Position numbers and translations under genes: made by a program. A stretch of 64,000 nucleotides of DNA from assembly GCF_900108095.1 (NCBI RefSeq), contig NZ_FNWL01000006.1, forward strand, positions 62,001-126,000, written 5' to 3'. The first letter of the stretch is position 1. Every line of letters starts with the position of its first letter. This document shows positions 53,161 to 61,454 of this stretch, in pieces. The notes under the pieces were generated by a model that searched no databases, was not told the origin of the DNA, and was given only the letters and a program-made list of their open reading frames with translations. This DNA comes from Natronorubrum sediminis. GTDB lineage: Archaea > Halobacteriota > Halobacteria > Halobacteriales > Natrialbaceae.

Positions 53161-54318
53161 ATGGACGCACGACTAACCGAAGAACAACGACGCGTACAGG
53201 AGACGGCACGCGACTTCATCGAATCGGAGGGGGGCATCGAACTCGCGAGGAGACAACTCGAGGGCGACGACATCGTCGTCGACGAACTCTGGAACGAGCT
53301 CGCCGACCTCGACTACACGGCGATCACCGTCCCATTAGCGCACGACGGGTTTGGCGAAGGAATGGTGTATCTGTCGGCGCTGCTCGAGGTCGCCGGTCGC
53401 TACGCGTTGCCCGGACCGCTTCCCGAAACGGCGGCGATCGCTGCGCCGTTGCTCGCCGAACTCGGCAGCGAGACGCAACGTTCGACGTACCTCCCGGCAA
53501 TCGCCGACGGCGACTGTCGAATGAGTGTTGCAGTGTACGACGACGAAACCGAATCGCTGCCGGGTGCGATCCGGATGCAAGCCGATCGGGTCGACGACGA
53601 CGATACGCGGTACCGACTGCACGGAACGAAGACGCTCGTACCGTACGGCGACACCGTCGATGCGGTCGTCGTCGCCGCGCGGACGAGGCATAATAACGAC
53701 TACGACGGGATCTCGCTGTTCGTCGTCGAGACCGACCACGAGGCCCTCGAGACGCGACGGCTCGACGGCCTCGACTGGACGCGTCCGATGTGCGAGCTCA
53801 GCTTCGACGAACTCACGGTCGGTGAGGAGGCGTTGCTCGGTCCCGCTCACGGCGGTGGCACCGCGCTCGTGGACGCGCTCGATCGGTTCCACGTCGCGGC
53901 CTGTGCGATGCTGGTCGGTGCCGCCGACCGTGCGGTCGAACGCTCCGTCGAACACGGAAACGAACGCGAGCAGTACGGACATCCGATCGGCCGGTTCCAG
54001 GCGGTCAAACACCGCACCGCCGATATGTGGATCGATATGCAAAGCGCCCGGTCGCTGGTCTACTACGCCGCCTGGGCCATCGACAACGACGAACCGGAGG
54101 CGTCGCGGGCCGCTGCGTCGACGAAGGCGTACGCGGCCGATCGACTCCATCGCGTATTCGGCGACGATATTTGGAACCACGGCGGAACGGGGTTCACGTG
54201 GGAACACGACGGCCACATTTATCTGAAACAGGCTAAGAGCTGGCGGAACTTCCTCGGCTCGCCGGACGCGTGTCGTGAGCGGCTCCTCGAGGCGCGACTC
54301 GCCGAACGAACCGAGTAG
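53161..54318 (+). CDS. Acyl-CoA dehydrogenase-like beta subunit without catalytic Glu, ACAD 4
   Basis: From ATG 53161 (after GAGGTGAGTG at about 53148) the 385-residue protein starts MDARLTEEQRRVQETARDFI. The fold is recognisable by VYLSALLEVAGRYALPGPLP, YRLHGTKTLVPYGDTVDAVV, GTALVDALDRFHVAACAMLVG and NHGGTGFTWEHDGHIYLKQA. Neither usual catalytic Glu position carries Glu: RFHVAAC replaces the ER segment and the EGTSE loop is absent (SWRNFLGSP). It is therefore probably the structural, FAD-sharing partner of the 51953 protein, not an independent enzyme. Confidence 0.88.
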   Translation: MDARLTEEQRRVQETARDFIESEGGIELARRQLEGDDIVVDELWNELADLDYTAITVPLAHDGFGEGMVYLSALLEVAGRYALPGPLPETAAIAAPLLAELGSETQRSTYLPAIADGDCRMSVAVYDDETESLPGAIRMQADRVDDDDTRYRLHGTKTLVPYGDTVDAVVVAARTRHNNDYDGISLFVVETDHEALETRRLDGLDWTRPMCELSFDELTVGEEALLGPAHGGGTALVDALDRFHVAACAMLVGAADRAVERSVEHGNEREQYGHPIGRFQAVKHRTADMWIDMQSARSLVYYAAWAIDNDEPEASRAAASTKAYAADRLHRVFGDDIWNHGGTGFTWEHDGHIYLKQAKSWRNFLGSPDACRERLLEARLAERTE

Positions 54319-54427
54319 CGAAGACGGGGCGATACACGTACGAGGAGATTCGTACGGGCCCTCATCCGGCGGCGCCGGCGAACCATTCGTAGCCGCCGAT
54401 CCGGGCGATTACCAGCAGACGAGACGC

Positions 54428-55336
54428 ATGTTCGAATCGACCCACGTCCTCGCGGTCGTGCTCGCCCTCGGTGCGGCGATCGCGAGCGCCTCGCAGACTA
54501 TCTTCGTTCGGATCGGAACGGAGGACGGGACCGCCTACGACGCCGTCATCATCGTGATCGCCGTCAATATGATCGCGCTGGTTCCCCTCGTCGCCGTTCT
54601 CTATTACCCCGACTACGGGTTGACGCGAGTGTCGTGGCTCTCGTTTATCGCCGCCGGACTGTCGGGAACGATGTTCGGGCGCATCTTCCTCTACACGAGC
54701 ATCGAGCGCATCGGTGCGAGTCGAACAGCGCCGATCATCGCCTCGTGGGCGCTCATCGCGTCCGTGCTTGGCGTCCTGTTCCTCGATGAATCGCTCTCAC
54801 CGATCCACGCGGTCGGCATCGTGTTGATCGTCCTCGGTGTCTCCGTCATCGCCTGGGAGACCGGGCGCGAGAACCCCGACGGGCTGTCGCGTCGGGAGCT
54901 GGCGTTCGGGATCGCGATCCCGTTCGTCGGCGCGTTCGCGTTCGGTCTCGAGCCGATTTTCGCGAACTGGGGGTTCAATGAAGGGACGCCCGCGCCGGTT
55001 GGTCTCGCAGTTAAAACGGTAGTCGCGACGGGCTGTTTCTGGCTCTACCTTCGGTGGCACGACGCGACCCCCGACCGCTCGAGCCTCCGCTCGAACGATA
55101 CGCGCTGGTTCGTCTTCGCTGGGATCGCCAGTACGCTCTTTCTCCTCGGTTACTACGTCGGCCTTGAATTGGCACCGGTGAGCGTCGTCGTCCCAATCGT
55201 CGTTACGAATACCCTGTTCGTCGTGGTACTTTCGTCTGTATTCCTGTCCCAGCGCCTCGAGCGCGTGACGTGGACGGTCGGCGCCGCAGCGCTCGTCGTC
55301 GTGGTCGGCGTGATTCTGATCACGATCTACGGGTGA
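54428..55336 (+). CDS. EamA/DMT-family transporter
   Basis: The 302-residue protein from ATG 54428 (MFESTHVLAVVLALGAAIASA) has ten membrane spans in two EamA repeats of five. The first repeat ends with ASRTAPIIASWALIASVLGV and LDESLSPIHAVGIVLIVLGV; the second ends with LAPVSVVVPIVVTNTLFVVV and LSQRLERVTWTVGAAALVVV. Drug/metabolite transporters move small solutes across the membrane, often as exporters. The frame open to 54275 is not used because its first 51 residues are hydrophilic shadow sequence. It lies in the ACAD-ligase run, about 110 bases after the ACAD pair. Confidence 0.88.
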   Translation: MFESTHVLAVVLALGAAIASASQTIFVRIGTEDGTAYDAVIIVIAVNMIALVPLVAVLYYPDYGLTRVSWLSFIAAGLSGTMFGRIFLYTSIERIGASRTAPIIASWALIASVLGVLFLDESLSPIHAVGIVLIVLGVSVIAWETGRENPDGLSRRELAFGIAIPFVGAFAFGLEPIFANWGFNEGTPAPVGLAVKTVVATGCFWLYLRWHDATPDRSSLRSNDTRWFVFAGIASTLFLLGYYVGLELAPVSVVVPIVVTNTLFVVVLSSVFLSQRLERVTWTVGAAALVVVVGVILITIYG

Positions 55337-55408
55337 GGACGTTCGATAATCGATCGCGCCGATTCGTCCCGGCGGTCCCCAACCCTTAGTGTTATATGCG
55401 AGTGTCAA

Positions 55409-55429
55409 TATCTACCAGTATGGTAGATA
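55409..55429. promoter_or_regulatory. Perfect palindrome at a putative leaderless start
   Basis: TATCTACCA (55409-55417), GTA, TGGTAGATA (55421-55429): two 9-base arms separated by three bases. A TTATAT box at 55392-55397 is about 26 bases before the A of the ATG at 55420. The palindrome thus covers the expected transcription start and is a candidate operator for the ligase operon. Confidence 0.6.
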
Positions 55430-55509
55430 CGTATCGATTGATGGAGCTCGCGGAGACGATCATCTCGGAAACGCGCGAAATCGTATCCGGCCGTATTTCT
55501 CGAGCATAA
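55420..55509 (+). CDS. Possible 29-residue leader ORF before the ligase
   Basis: ATG 55420 reads MVDTYRLMELAETIISETRE then IVSGRISRA and TAA (55507-55509), one base before the ligase ATG at 55511. The helical amphipathic character and the exact spacing to a TATA box suggest a leaderless small ORF, possibly translationally coupled to the ligase. No family was recognised, and chance cannot be excluded at this length. Confidence 0.4.
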   Translation: MVDTYRLMELAETIISETREIVSGRISRA

Positions 55510-55510
55510 C

Positions 55511-57157
55511 ATGACGTACGAAAGCGTCTACGAGTCGGTTAGGGAACTGTACGATAGTGACCGCTGTTGGGACGAACTGGTCACAGTAGGTGATAAAAGC
55601 TCGTTGAACGTTGCCGAGGAAGCCCTCGGTCGTCACGGGGATTCTGAGGAGACGGGTCTTCGATTGCGAGACTTCGAGACGGGAACGAGCGAGACGTACA
55701 CGTTTTCGGAACTCAATTCCGCTGCGAACAGAGTGGCAAACTATCTCGATTCGACCGCGAAACCACGCGATCGGGTCGCTGCGATGCTCCCCGCACAACT
55801 GGAACTCTACGCTACCGCCTACGGCGTCATCAAATCTGGACGCGTGTACGTGCCGCTGGCGCCGTTGTTCGGTCCCGAGGCGCTGCAGTATCGATTGGCC
55901 GATTCCGGCGCATCAGTGCTGATGACGACGAGCGAACACGTCTCCAAGCTCGACGGCGAGGCAGTACCCGCTCTCGAGACGGTAATCGTCGTCGACGGGA
56001 CGGACGGTATCGATCCGACCGACCGACCGGACGGGGTCGAGCTCGAATCGTACGACCCGATCGATCGGTCAGAGAGCGAATTCCAGTCCGTCGAAAGTCA
56101 CCCGAGCGACGTTTACGCCATCAAATATACGAGCGGCACGACGGGGCAACCGAAAGGGTGCCCCTCGACGCACGGCTCGACGATTCGAATCCACACCTTC
56201 TTCGAGCACGTAGTTGATCTGCAACCGACGGACAGGTACTTCGTCGCCGCGTCACCTGCGTGGTCGTACGGCTTCACGGTCGGAATGCTCGCGGCCGGGT
56301 TACGCGGAACCGCTGCCGGGTGTTATCGCGGCCCGTTCGACCCCGAAGAACTTCTCGAGACGTTCGAAGCGTTCGGGATCACGAACGCGATGGTGCCGCC
56401 GACGGGACTACGAAAGCTTCGAGCGTCGTCCGTTTCGCCCGCAGAGTACGACGTCGACCTCCGCGTGTTGGTCTCCGCCGGCGAGTCCCTTGACGAAACG
56501 ACCGTCGGGTGGTGTCGGGACGAGCTCGGAACGCGACCGCTCGACGCGTACGGCCAAACCGAGTCGGGAATGGTCGTGGCGAACTATCCGTTCCCCGACT
56601 GGGAGATAAAGGCCGGCAGCATGGGTAAACCGATACCCGGCTACCGAGTAGCACTTCTCGACGAAGACGGTGCCGAGGTCGATACCGGTGAAATCGGCGA
56701 AATCGTGGTCGAGCGCGACGAACACGCTCGGACCGGCGGTTACTGGGGCCATCCGGAGGAATCGATTTCCGCCTACAACGGCCAATGGTGGCGGACCGGC
56801 GACCTCGCCAGACGCGACGAAGACGGCTACTACTGGTACGTCTCACGTGCGGACCAGGTGATCATCTCCGCCGGATACCGAATTGGACCCGAGGAAGTTG
56901 AAGAAACGCTGTTGAAACACGCCGCCGTTGAGGAGGTTGCGGTCGTCGGGGCGCCACACGAAACTCGAGGAAGTATCGTCAAAGCGATCGTCGCACTATC
57001 GCCTTCGGCGACGACTTCTGACGAATTGGCGTCGGAGTTGCAGTCGTTCGCCCGATCGCGACTCTCGAAACACGAGTACCCCCGCGATATCGAGTTCGTC
57101 GACGAACTCCCCAAGACCTCGAGCGGGAAGATCAAACGTTCGGAGCTGGAGGCGTAG
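55511..57157 (+). CDS. AMP-forming acyl-CoA synthetase (MACS/benzoate-CoA ligase type)
   Basis: The 548-residue ligase has the P-loop YAIKYTSGTTGQPKGCPSTH, PAWSYGFTVGMLAAGLRGTA, LDAYGQTESGMVVANYPFPD (A5), GKPIPGYRVALLDEDGAEVD, WWRTGDLARRDEDGYYWYVS (A7), RADQVIISAGYRIGPEEVE and the terminal lysine in LPKTSSGKIKRSELE. The GKPIPG and DQVI.SAGYRIGP motifs place it with medium-chain/benzoate-type acyl-CoA synthetases, unlike the ligase at 40709. It is followed 33 bases later by a phosphotransferase, suggesting activation and then phosphorylation of a hydroxy acid. Confidence 0.92.
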   Translation: MTYESVYESVRELYDSDRCWDELVTVGDKSSLNVAEEALGRHGDSEETGLRLRDFETGTSETYTFSELNSAANRVANYLDSTAKPRDRVAAMLPAQLELYATAYGVIKSGRVYVPLAPLFGPEALQYRLADSGASVLMTTSEHVSKLDGEAVPALETVIVVDGTDGIDPTDRPDGVELESYDPIDRSESEFQSVESHPSDVYAIKYTSGTTGQPKGCPSTHGSTIRIHTFFEHVVDLQPTDRYFVAASPAWSYGFTVGMLAAGLRGTAAGCYRGPFDPEELLETFEAFGITNAMVPPTGLRKLRASSVSPAEYDVDLRVLVSAGESLDETTVGWCRDELGTRPLDAYGQTESGMVVANYPFPDWEIKAGSMGKPIPGYRVALLDEDGAEVDTGEIGEIVVERDEHARTGGYWGHPEESISAYNGQWWRTGDLARRDEDGYYWYVSRADQVIISAGYRIGPEEVEETLLKHAAVEEVAVVGAPHETRGSIVKAIVALSPSATTSDELASELQSFARSRLSKHEYPRDIEFVDELPKTSSGKIKRSELEA

Positions 57158-57190
57158 TCGGCCGAATACGAACGCCATCACCACTTACGC

Positions 57191-58252
57191 ATGGGAAACT
57201 CTGACTACCTCGACCGACTGATCGACAAAGACGCGTTACGTCGCTATCTCGAACGAACGCTCGGTCCCGCGGAGCACCTCGAGATCGAGTACCACCGGGA
57301 AGGCCACTCCAACGAAACGCTCTTTCTCGAGTGGGGCGATCGAGACCTGGTCCTTCGGCGTCCGCCTGCCGGATCCACGGCGGACTCCGCACACGACGTG
57401 CTCAGAGAGTATCGGGTTATAGACGCCCTTCAGGAAACGAACGTACCGGTCCCGCGGACGGTATCCGGCTGTGAGGACCGGTCGGTCATCGGCTCGGACT
57501 TCTACCTGATGGAGCGGTGTCGCGGTGACGTTCTCAGGGACGAGGAACCCGATCGATTCGCGACCCCGCAGTTCCGAGGGACGCTCTCTGAACGGCTCAT
57601 CGACGTGATTGCGGACATACACACCCTGGACCCCGCGTCGGTCGGTCTCGAGGAACTGGGGTATCCCGACGGGTACACCGAACGGCAGGTCGATCGGTGG
57701 ATCGACCAACTGGAGTGGGCAACCGAGCGCACGGACGCGGAGCGTTCCGTGCCCCTCGCTTGGGACGTCGCAGACTGGCTCAGGGAACACGTCCCGGACG
57801 AGTACGACCACGCGCTGGTCCACGGCGACTACAAACTGGATAACGTGATGTTCGCGCCTGGGACACCGCCGGAACTCGTCGCCGTCTTCGACTGGGAGAT
57901 GTCGACACGAGGGGATCCGTCGATGGACCTCGGCTGGTTCCTAGTTTACTGGCCCGACGACGGAGATCCGTCCTACGGCGACCCATTCGCTAGCGAGCTT
58001 CAGATGCAGCCGGGGTATCCGTCCCGACGAGAACTCATCGATCGCTACGAAACGCGCACTGGTCGAACGTTTCGGAATCAGCGCTTCTACCGAACGTTCG
58101 GCGCGTTCAAGATGGTCAGCGCTTGCGAGATGATGTACCGGCGCTACCTCGAAGGGAACGCCGACAACGAGTCGTACCCCAGAATGAGAGAGCGCGTTCC
58201 GAAACTCGCCGAGCGGGCTTACGGAATTCTCGACGGGAAGGAACCACTCTGA
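57191..58252 (+). CDS. APH-fold phosphotransferase, LvaA/ACAD10-N-terminal type (paralog 2)
   Basis: The 353-residue protein has IEYHREGHSNETLFLEWGDR, DLVLRRPPAGSTADSAHDVL, ALVHGDYKLDNVMFAPG and AVFDWEMSTRGDPSMDLGWF. These are the nucleotide-loop, catalytic and metal-binding elements of the family. The C-terminal YRRYLEGNADNESYPRMRER is shared with all paralogs. It lies directly after an acyl-CoA ligase and a few genes after an ACAD pair, the same triad (ligase/CoA, kinase, ACAD) that converts 4-hydroxyacids in the bacterial levulinate pathway. The substrate here is inferred, not shown. Confidence 0.87.
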   Translation: MGNSDYLDRLIDKDALRRYLERTLGPAEHLEIEYHREGHSNETLFLEWGDRDLVLRRPPAGSTADSAHDVLREYRVIDALQETNVPVPRTVSGCEDRSVIGSDFYLMERCRGDVLRDEEPDRFATPQFRGTLSERLIDVIADIHTLDPASVGLEELGYPDGYTERQVDRWIDQLEWATERTDAERSVPLAWDVADWLREHVPDEYDHALVHGDYKLDNVMFAPGTPPELVAVFDWEMSTRGDPSMDLGWFLVYWPDDGDPSYGDPFASELQMQPGYPSRRELIDRYETRTGRTFRNQRFYRTFGAFKMVSACEMMYRRYLEGNADNESYPRMRERVPKLAERAYGILDGKEPL

Positions 58253-58454
58253 AATTCGTACGGCAGAACGGTCGCGCACTCACCTGAGCACCGATTCTCG
58301 CTACTTCGGGAGTCGGACGACGGCACCGGAGTTCGCGGATGGAAGTACGTCCAGCCTCGTACTCGTGAAGCACGTAGACGGACGCTGCGGACGGTATTGA
58401 GCTCTCGTTTTCGTCGGAAGCAATGTTTACAACGGAAGAGGATGAATATGAGGT

Positions 58455-59534
58455 ATGTCATCACACGACTCTCGCGAGACGGGTGACGCGAGAGCGGATC
58501 TCCGGTTGATCGACTGTGACGTCCACCAAATGTGGGCGAATCCCGACGACGTCGTCCAGTACCTGCCGGATCACTGGAAGGGGCGAGGAATCGACGTTCC
58601 CGGTACTCCCTGGCCGAGTCCCGTGGGGCTAATGCGCGACGACGCCGCCCCCGAGTCGGGCGCCCCGGCTGGCTCCAACCCGGATCTGATGCGTGAGCAA
58701 CACATCGATCCGTACGACGTTGAGTACGCGATCCTCAACGCCACCGGGATGTTGACCCTCGGCGTCACGCCGAACGAGAACTACGCTGCAGCGCTCGCGA
58801 GTGCCCAGAACGACTGGCTGGTCGACTACTGGCTCGAGGCAGACGACTGTTTCAAGGGGGGACTCGTCGTCGCCCCGCAAGCGCCGAACCGGGCCGCCGA
58901 GGAGATCGATCGGCTGGGCGGGCATCCCGATATCGTTCAGGTTCAGATGGCGAGCGTCGGTCGGACCCCCTTCGGTCGACGGGAGCTCTGGCCCATCTAC
59001 GAGGCGGCGGCGAAACACGACCTGCCGATCGCGCTGCATATCGGTCCGGAGGGAATGGGGACGAGCCCGCCACACACTCCGGCAGGCTACCCCTCGAGTT
59101 ATTTCGAGCGCCACGCCCTCACTAACACCAGCCTGATGGGACAGCTCACCAGCATGCTCCTTGGAGGCGTCTTCGAGAAGTTCGGCCTCGATCTGGTGTT
59201 GATCGAGGGCGGGTTCTCGTGGCTCCCGTATCTTCGATGGCGACTCGACAAAGACTGGCGCGGACTCCGGGAACAGACGCCGTGGATCGATCGGCCGCCG
59301 AGCGAGTACATCACGGAGCATGTCCGCGTCACGACGCAGCCGCTGCCGGAACCGGACGATCCGGATCACCTTCGACAGATGTTCGATATGATCGACGCCC
59401 GGGAGACCGTCCTGTTCGCGTCCGACTATCCCCACTGGGACGCCGACGATCCGCGTCTGGCGTTCCCGCCCATGGACGAGGAATTGGAGCGACGCATCTT
59501 CCGCGAGAACGCGGCTGAGCTGTACGGCCTATGA
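58455..59534 (+). CDS. Amidohydrolase (ACMSD-type, amidohydrolase_2 family)
   Basis: The 359-residue protein begins with LRLIDCDVHQMWANPDDVVQ (N-terminal D-x-H metal motif). It then has MLTLGVTPNENYAAALASAQ, DWLVDYWLEADDCFKGGLVV, HDLPIALHIGPEGMGTSP (His ligand), LVLIEGGFSWLPYLRWRLDK, ETVLFASDYPHWDADDPRLA (catalytic Asp) and REN-AAELYGL at the end. Family members are non-oxidative decarboxylases or hydrolases acting on acids. A Rieske gene overlaps its stop by ATGA, a combination seen with aromatic or sterol catabolic operons. The substrate is unknown. Confidence 0.88.
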   Translation: MSSHDSRETGDARADLRLIDCDVHQMWANPDDVVQYLPDHWKGRGIDVPGTPWPSPVGLMRDDAAPESGAPAGSNPDLMREQHIDPYDVEYAILNATGMLTLGVTPNENYAAALASAQNDWLVDYWLEADDCFKGGLVVAPQAPNRAAEEIDRLGGHPDIVQVQMASVGRTPFGRRELWPIYEAAAKHDLPIALHIGPEGMGTSPPHTPAGYPSSYFERHALTNTSLMGQLTSMLLGGVFEKFGLDLVLIEGGFSWLPYLRWRLDKDWRGLREQTPWIDRPPSEYITEHVRVTTQPLPEPDDPDHLRQMFDMIDARETVLFASDYPHWDADDPRLAFPPMDEELERRIFRENAAELYGL

Positions 59535-59998
59535 CCGGTGACGATACGTCTCGCGATCGGATCGAGGTCTGTCCGGCCGCGGAGCTCCCCCCGGGTTCGC
59601 GCACCATCGTCGAGGTGTCGGATCAAGAGGTCGGTATTTTCAACGTCGACGGCGAACTGTACGCGATCGCGAACGCCTGTCCCCACCAGCTGGCGCCGCT
59701 CTGTGAAGGACGGTTGACCGGTGAGATGACCGCCCCTGCGGTGGGGGAGTACGAACTCTCCCGGCAGGGGATGGTCCTACGTTGTCCGTGGCACGGCTGG
59801 AAGTTCGACATCGAGACGGGCGAGTCCGTGTTCAATCCTCACCTCCGGACACGAACGTACGACGTAACTATCGAAACGCTCGAGGAGGGGGACTGTTCGA
59901 AGGACTGCACCTACGGGGCGGACCTCGCCGGCGACGAACCGCCGGTCGACACCTACGACGTCGCCGTCGAACGGTCGACCGTGGTTCTCTACGTCTGA
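59531..59998 (+). CDS. Rieske [2Fe-2S] ferredoxin-type protein
   Basis: The 155-residue protein carries both cluster-binding motifs, NACPHQLAPLCEG (C-x-H) and LRCPWHGWKFDIETG (C-x2-H), in a single Rieske fold; residues 30-110 are the core. No ring-hydroxylase catalytic domain (D-x2-H-x3-H) follows, so it is an electron carrier or a small subunit, not an oxygenase. Translation is coupled to the amidohydrolase (ATGA), suggesting that the two proteins work together or share regulation. The C-terminal extra 40 residues contain two Cys (DCSKDCTYG), unusual for simple Rieske ferredoxins. Confidence 0.9.
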   Translation: MTGDDTSRDRIEVCPAAELPPGSRTIVEVSDQEVGIFNVDGELYAIANACPHQLAPLCEGRLTGEMTAPAVGEYELSRQGMVLRCPWHGWKFDIETGESVFNPHLRTRTYDVTIETLEEGDCSKDCTYGADLAGDEPPVDTYDVAVERSTVVLYV

Positions 59999-60142
59999 GA
60001 CGTCGTCGAGGCCGGTGAGAACGTTCTCGAGGGTACCGTGATCGCTCTCGGATCCAGTCGTCCGATCGCGGATTCGAATTCAGTGAATCGAAACGGTCGT
60101 CACACCGAATCGGCCGAATCGTGAATCGGTGTCGTCTCGCAC

Positions 60143-61219
60143 TTATTCGGATCCCTCGACGATACGAAGCGCCCGACGAGCGAGTTCCGGAACGCGCTCC
60201 TCCATCAACGGATACCGATCGTCGGCGGCGTTCCCCTCGAGGTGACGGCGGAAGAACATCTCGCCGATTCCGCCGAGTTTGTAGTACGCCAGCGCGCGAT
60301 AAAATCGGTCGTTCTCGAACGTATATCCCGTCGCCGATTCGTACCGTTCGACGAGTTCGTCACGCGCGGGGTACCCGTTTCGGAGCAAATACGCCGCATC
60401 TTTCGCGGTTCCGACTTTGGTCGTTTCGTCACTCTCGTCCGGCCAGTATGACAGTAGCCAGCCGAGATCAGTAAATGGATCCCCGATAGTCGACATCTCC
60501 CAGTCGAGAACGGCGACGGTTTTGGGTTCCGAACCCAGTTCGAACATCACGTTGTCGAGTTTGTAGTCGCCGTGGACCAGCGCGTGGGGATGATCCGTCG
60601 GAACGTTGTTCTGGAGCCAGTCGGTCAACTCGTGAACTTCGGGTATCTCCCGTTCTTCGGCCGTGGTCTCGAACGCCCAGTCGTACTGCTGTTCCCACCG
60701 ATCGACCTGTCGCTGCGTGAACCCGTCCGGGCGACCAAATCCGTCGAGGCCGACTTTCTCGTGATCTACCCCGTGAATGGCCGCAAGTGTGTCGATCATT
60801 TCAGTGCCGATCCATCGGCGTTGCGACGGGTCGGTCACTTCCTCTGGCTCATCCTCTCGAATCACGACTCCGTCCTTTTTCTCCATGACGTAGAAGTCCG
60901 ACCCGATGATATCGTGATCCTCCGACGCAACCTCCGTCGTTGGGATCGGCACATCGGAATCTTGGAGCGCCTCGAGTACCGTGTACTCTCGTATCACGTC
61001 GTGGGCCGTGTCTGCGGTTTCCCCCGGCGGTGGACGCCGAACAACGAACTCTTCTGCCCCCCACGTGATGAACAGCGTTTCGTTGGAGTGCCCGCCTGGG
61101 TGTCGGTGGACCTCGAACGTGGCCGCCGGTCCGAGGTGCGTCTCGAGAAACGCCTCAAGTGCGTCGAGATCGACGAGTCGGTCGAAGTAATCGGTGTCTC
61201 TATCAGACACGAACCTCAC
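60143..61219 (-). CDS. APH-fold phosphotransferase, LvaA/ACAD10-N-terminal type (paralog 3)
   Basis: The 358-residue protein (GTG start at 61219; GTG 61210 possible) has FEVHRHPGGHSNETLFITWG, EFVVRRPPPGETADTAHDVI, ALVHGDYKLDNVMFELG, AVLDWEMSTIGDPFTDLGWL and FFRRHLEGNAADDRYPLMEE. It is closer to paralog 1 (25629) than to paralog 2 in the GETADTAHDV and TDLGWLL stretches. It is monocistronic, converging on the amidohydrolase-Rieske pair and divergent from the cyclase gene. The role is probably hydroxyacyl-CoA phosphorylation, as for the others. Confidence 0.87.
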   Translation of the reverse strand: MRFVSDRDTDYFDRLVDLDALEAFLETHLGPAATFEVHRHPGGHSNETLFITWGAEEFVVRRPPPGETADTAHDVIREYTVLEALQDSDVPIPTTEVASEDHDIIGSDFYVMEKKDGVVIREDEPEEVTDPSQRRWIGTEMIDTLAAIHGVDHEKVGLDGFGRPDGFTQRQVDRWEQQYDWAFETTAEEREIPEVHELTDWLQNNVPTDHPHALVHGDYKLDNVMFELGSEPKTVAVLDWEMSTIGDPFTDLGWLLSYWPDESDETTKVGTAKDAAYLLRNGYPARDELVERYESATGYTFENDRFYRALAYYKLGGIGEMFFRRHLEGNAADDRYPLMEERVPELARRALRIVEGSE

Positions 61220-61454
61220 CTGTTGAACCGTCCATAGACGTGTTATTCACACGCAAGAACTTAAATAGTATACTCATTCGTTCGCCAACACGTAAGCTCG
61301 GGTCACTGTACGTGAATGACAACGTCAACGCTCCGCTGTGCCTCGTTTCGTAGAATAAAATGATAGCGTAAGTTCATGCTATTCGAATGTATTCGTGCGC
61401 TATTTGATATATGTGACCACATAACAAACATACGCATAGATAAGTAGTGAACGT

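Noticed and set aside
53335-54216. 293-codon minus-strand frame opposite ACAD 4
   Set aside because: Antisense shadow without recognisable motifs.
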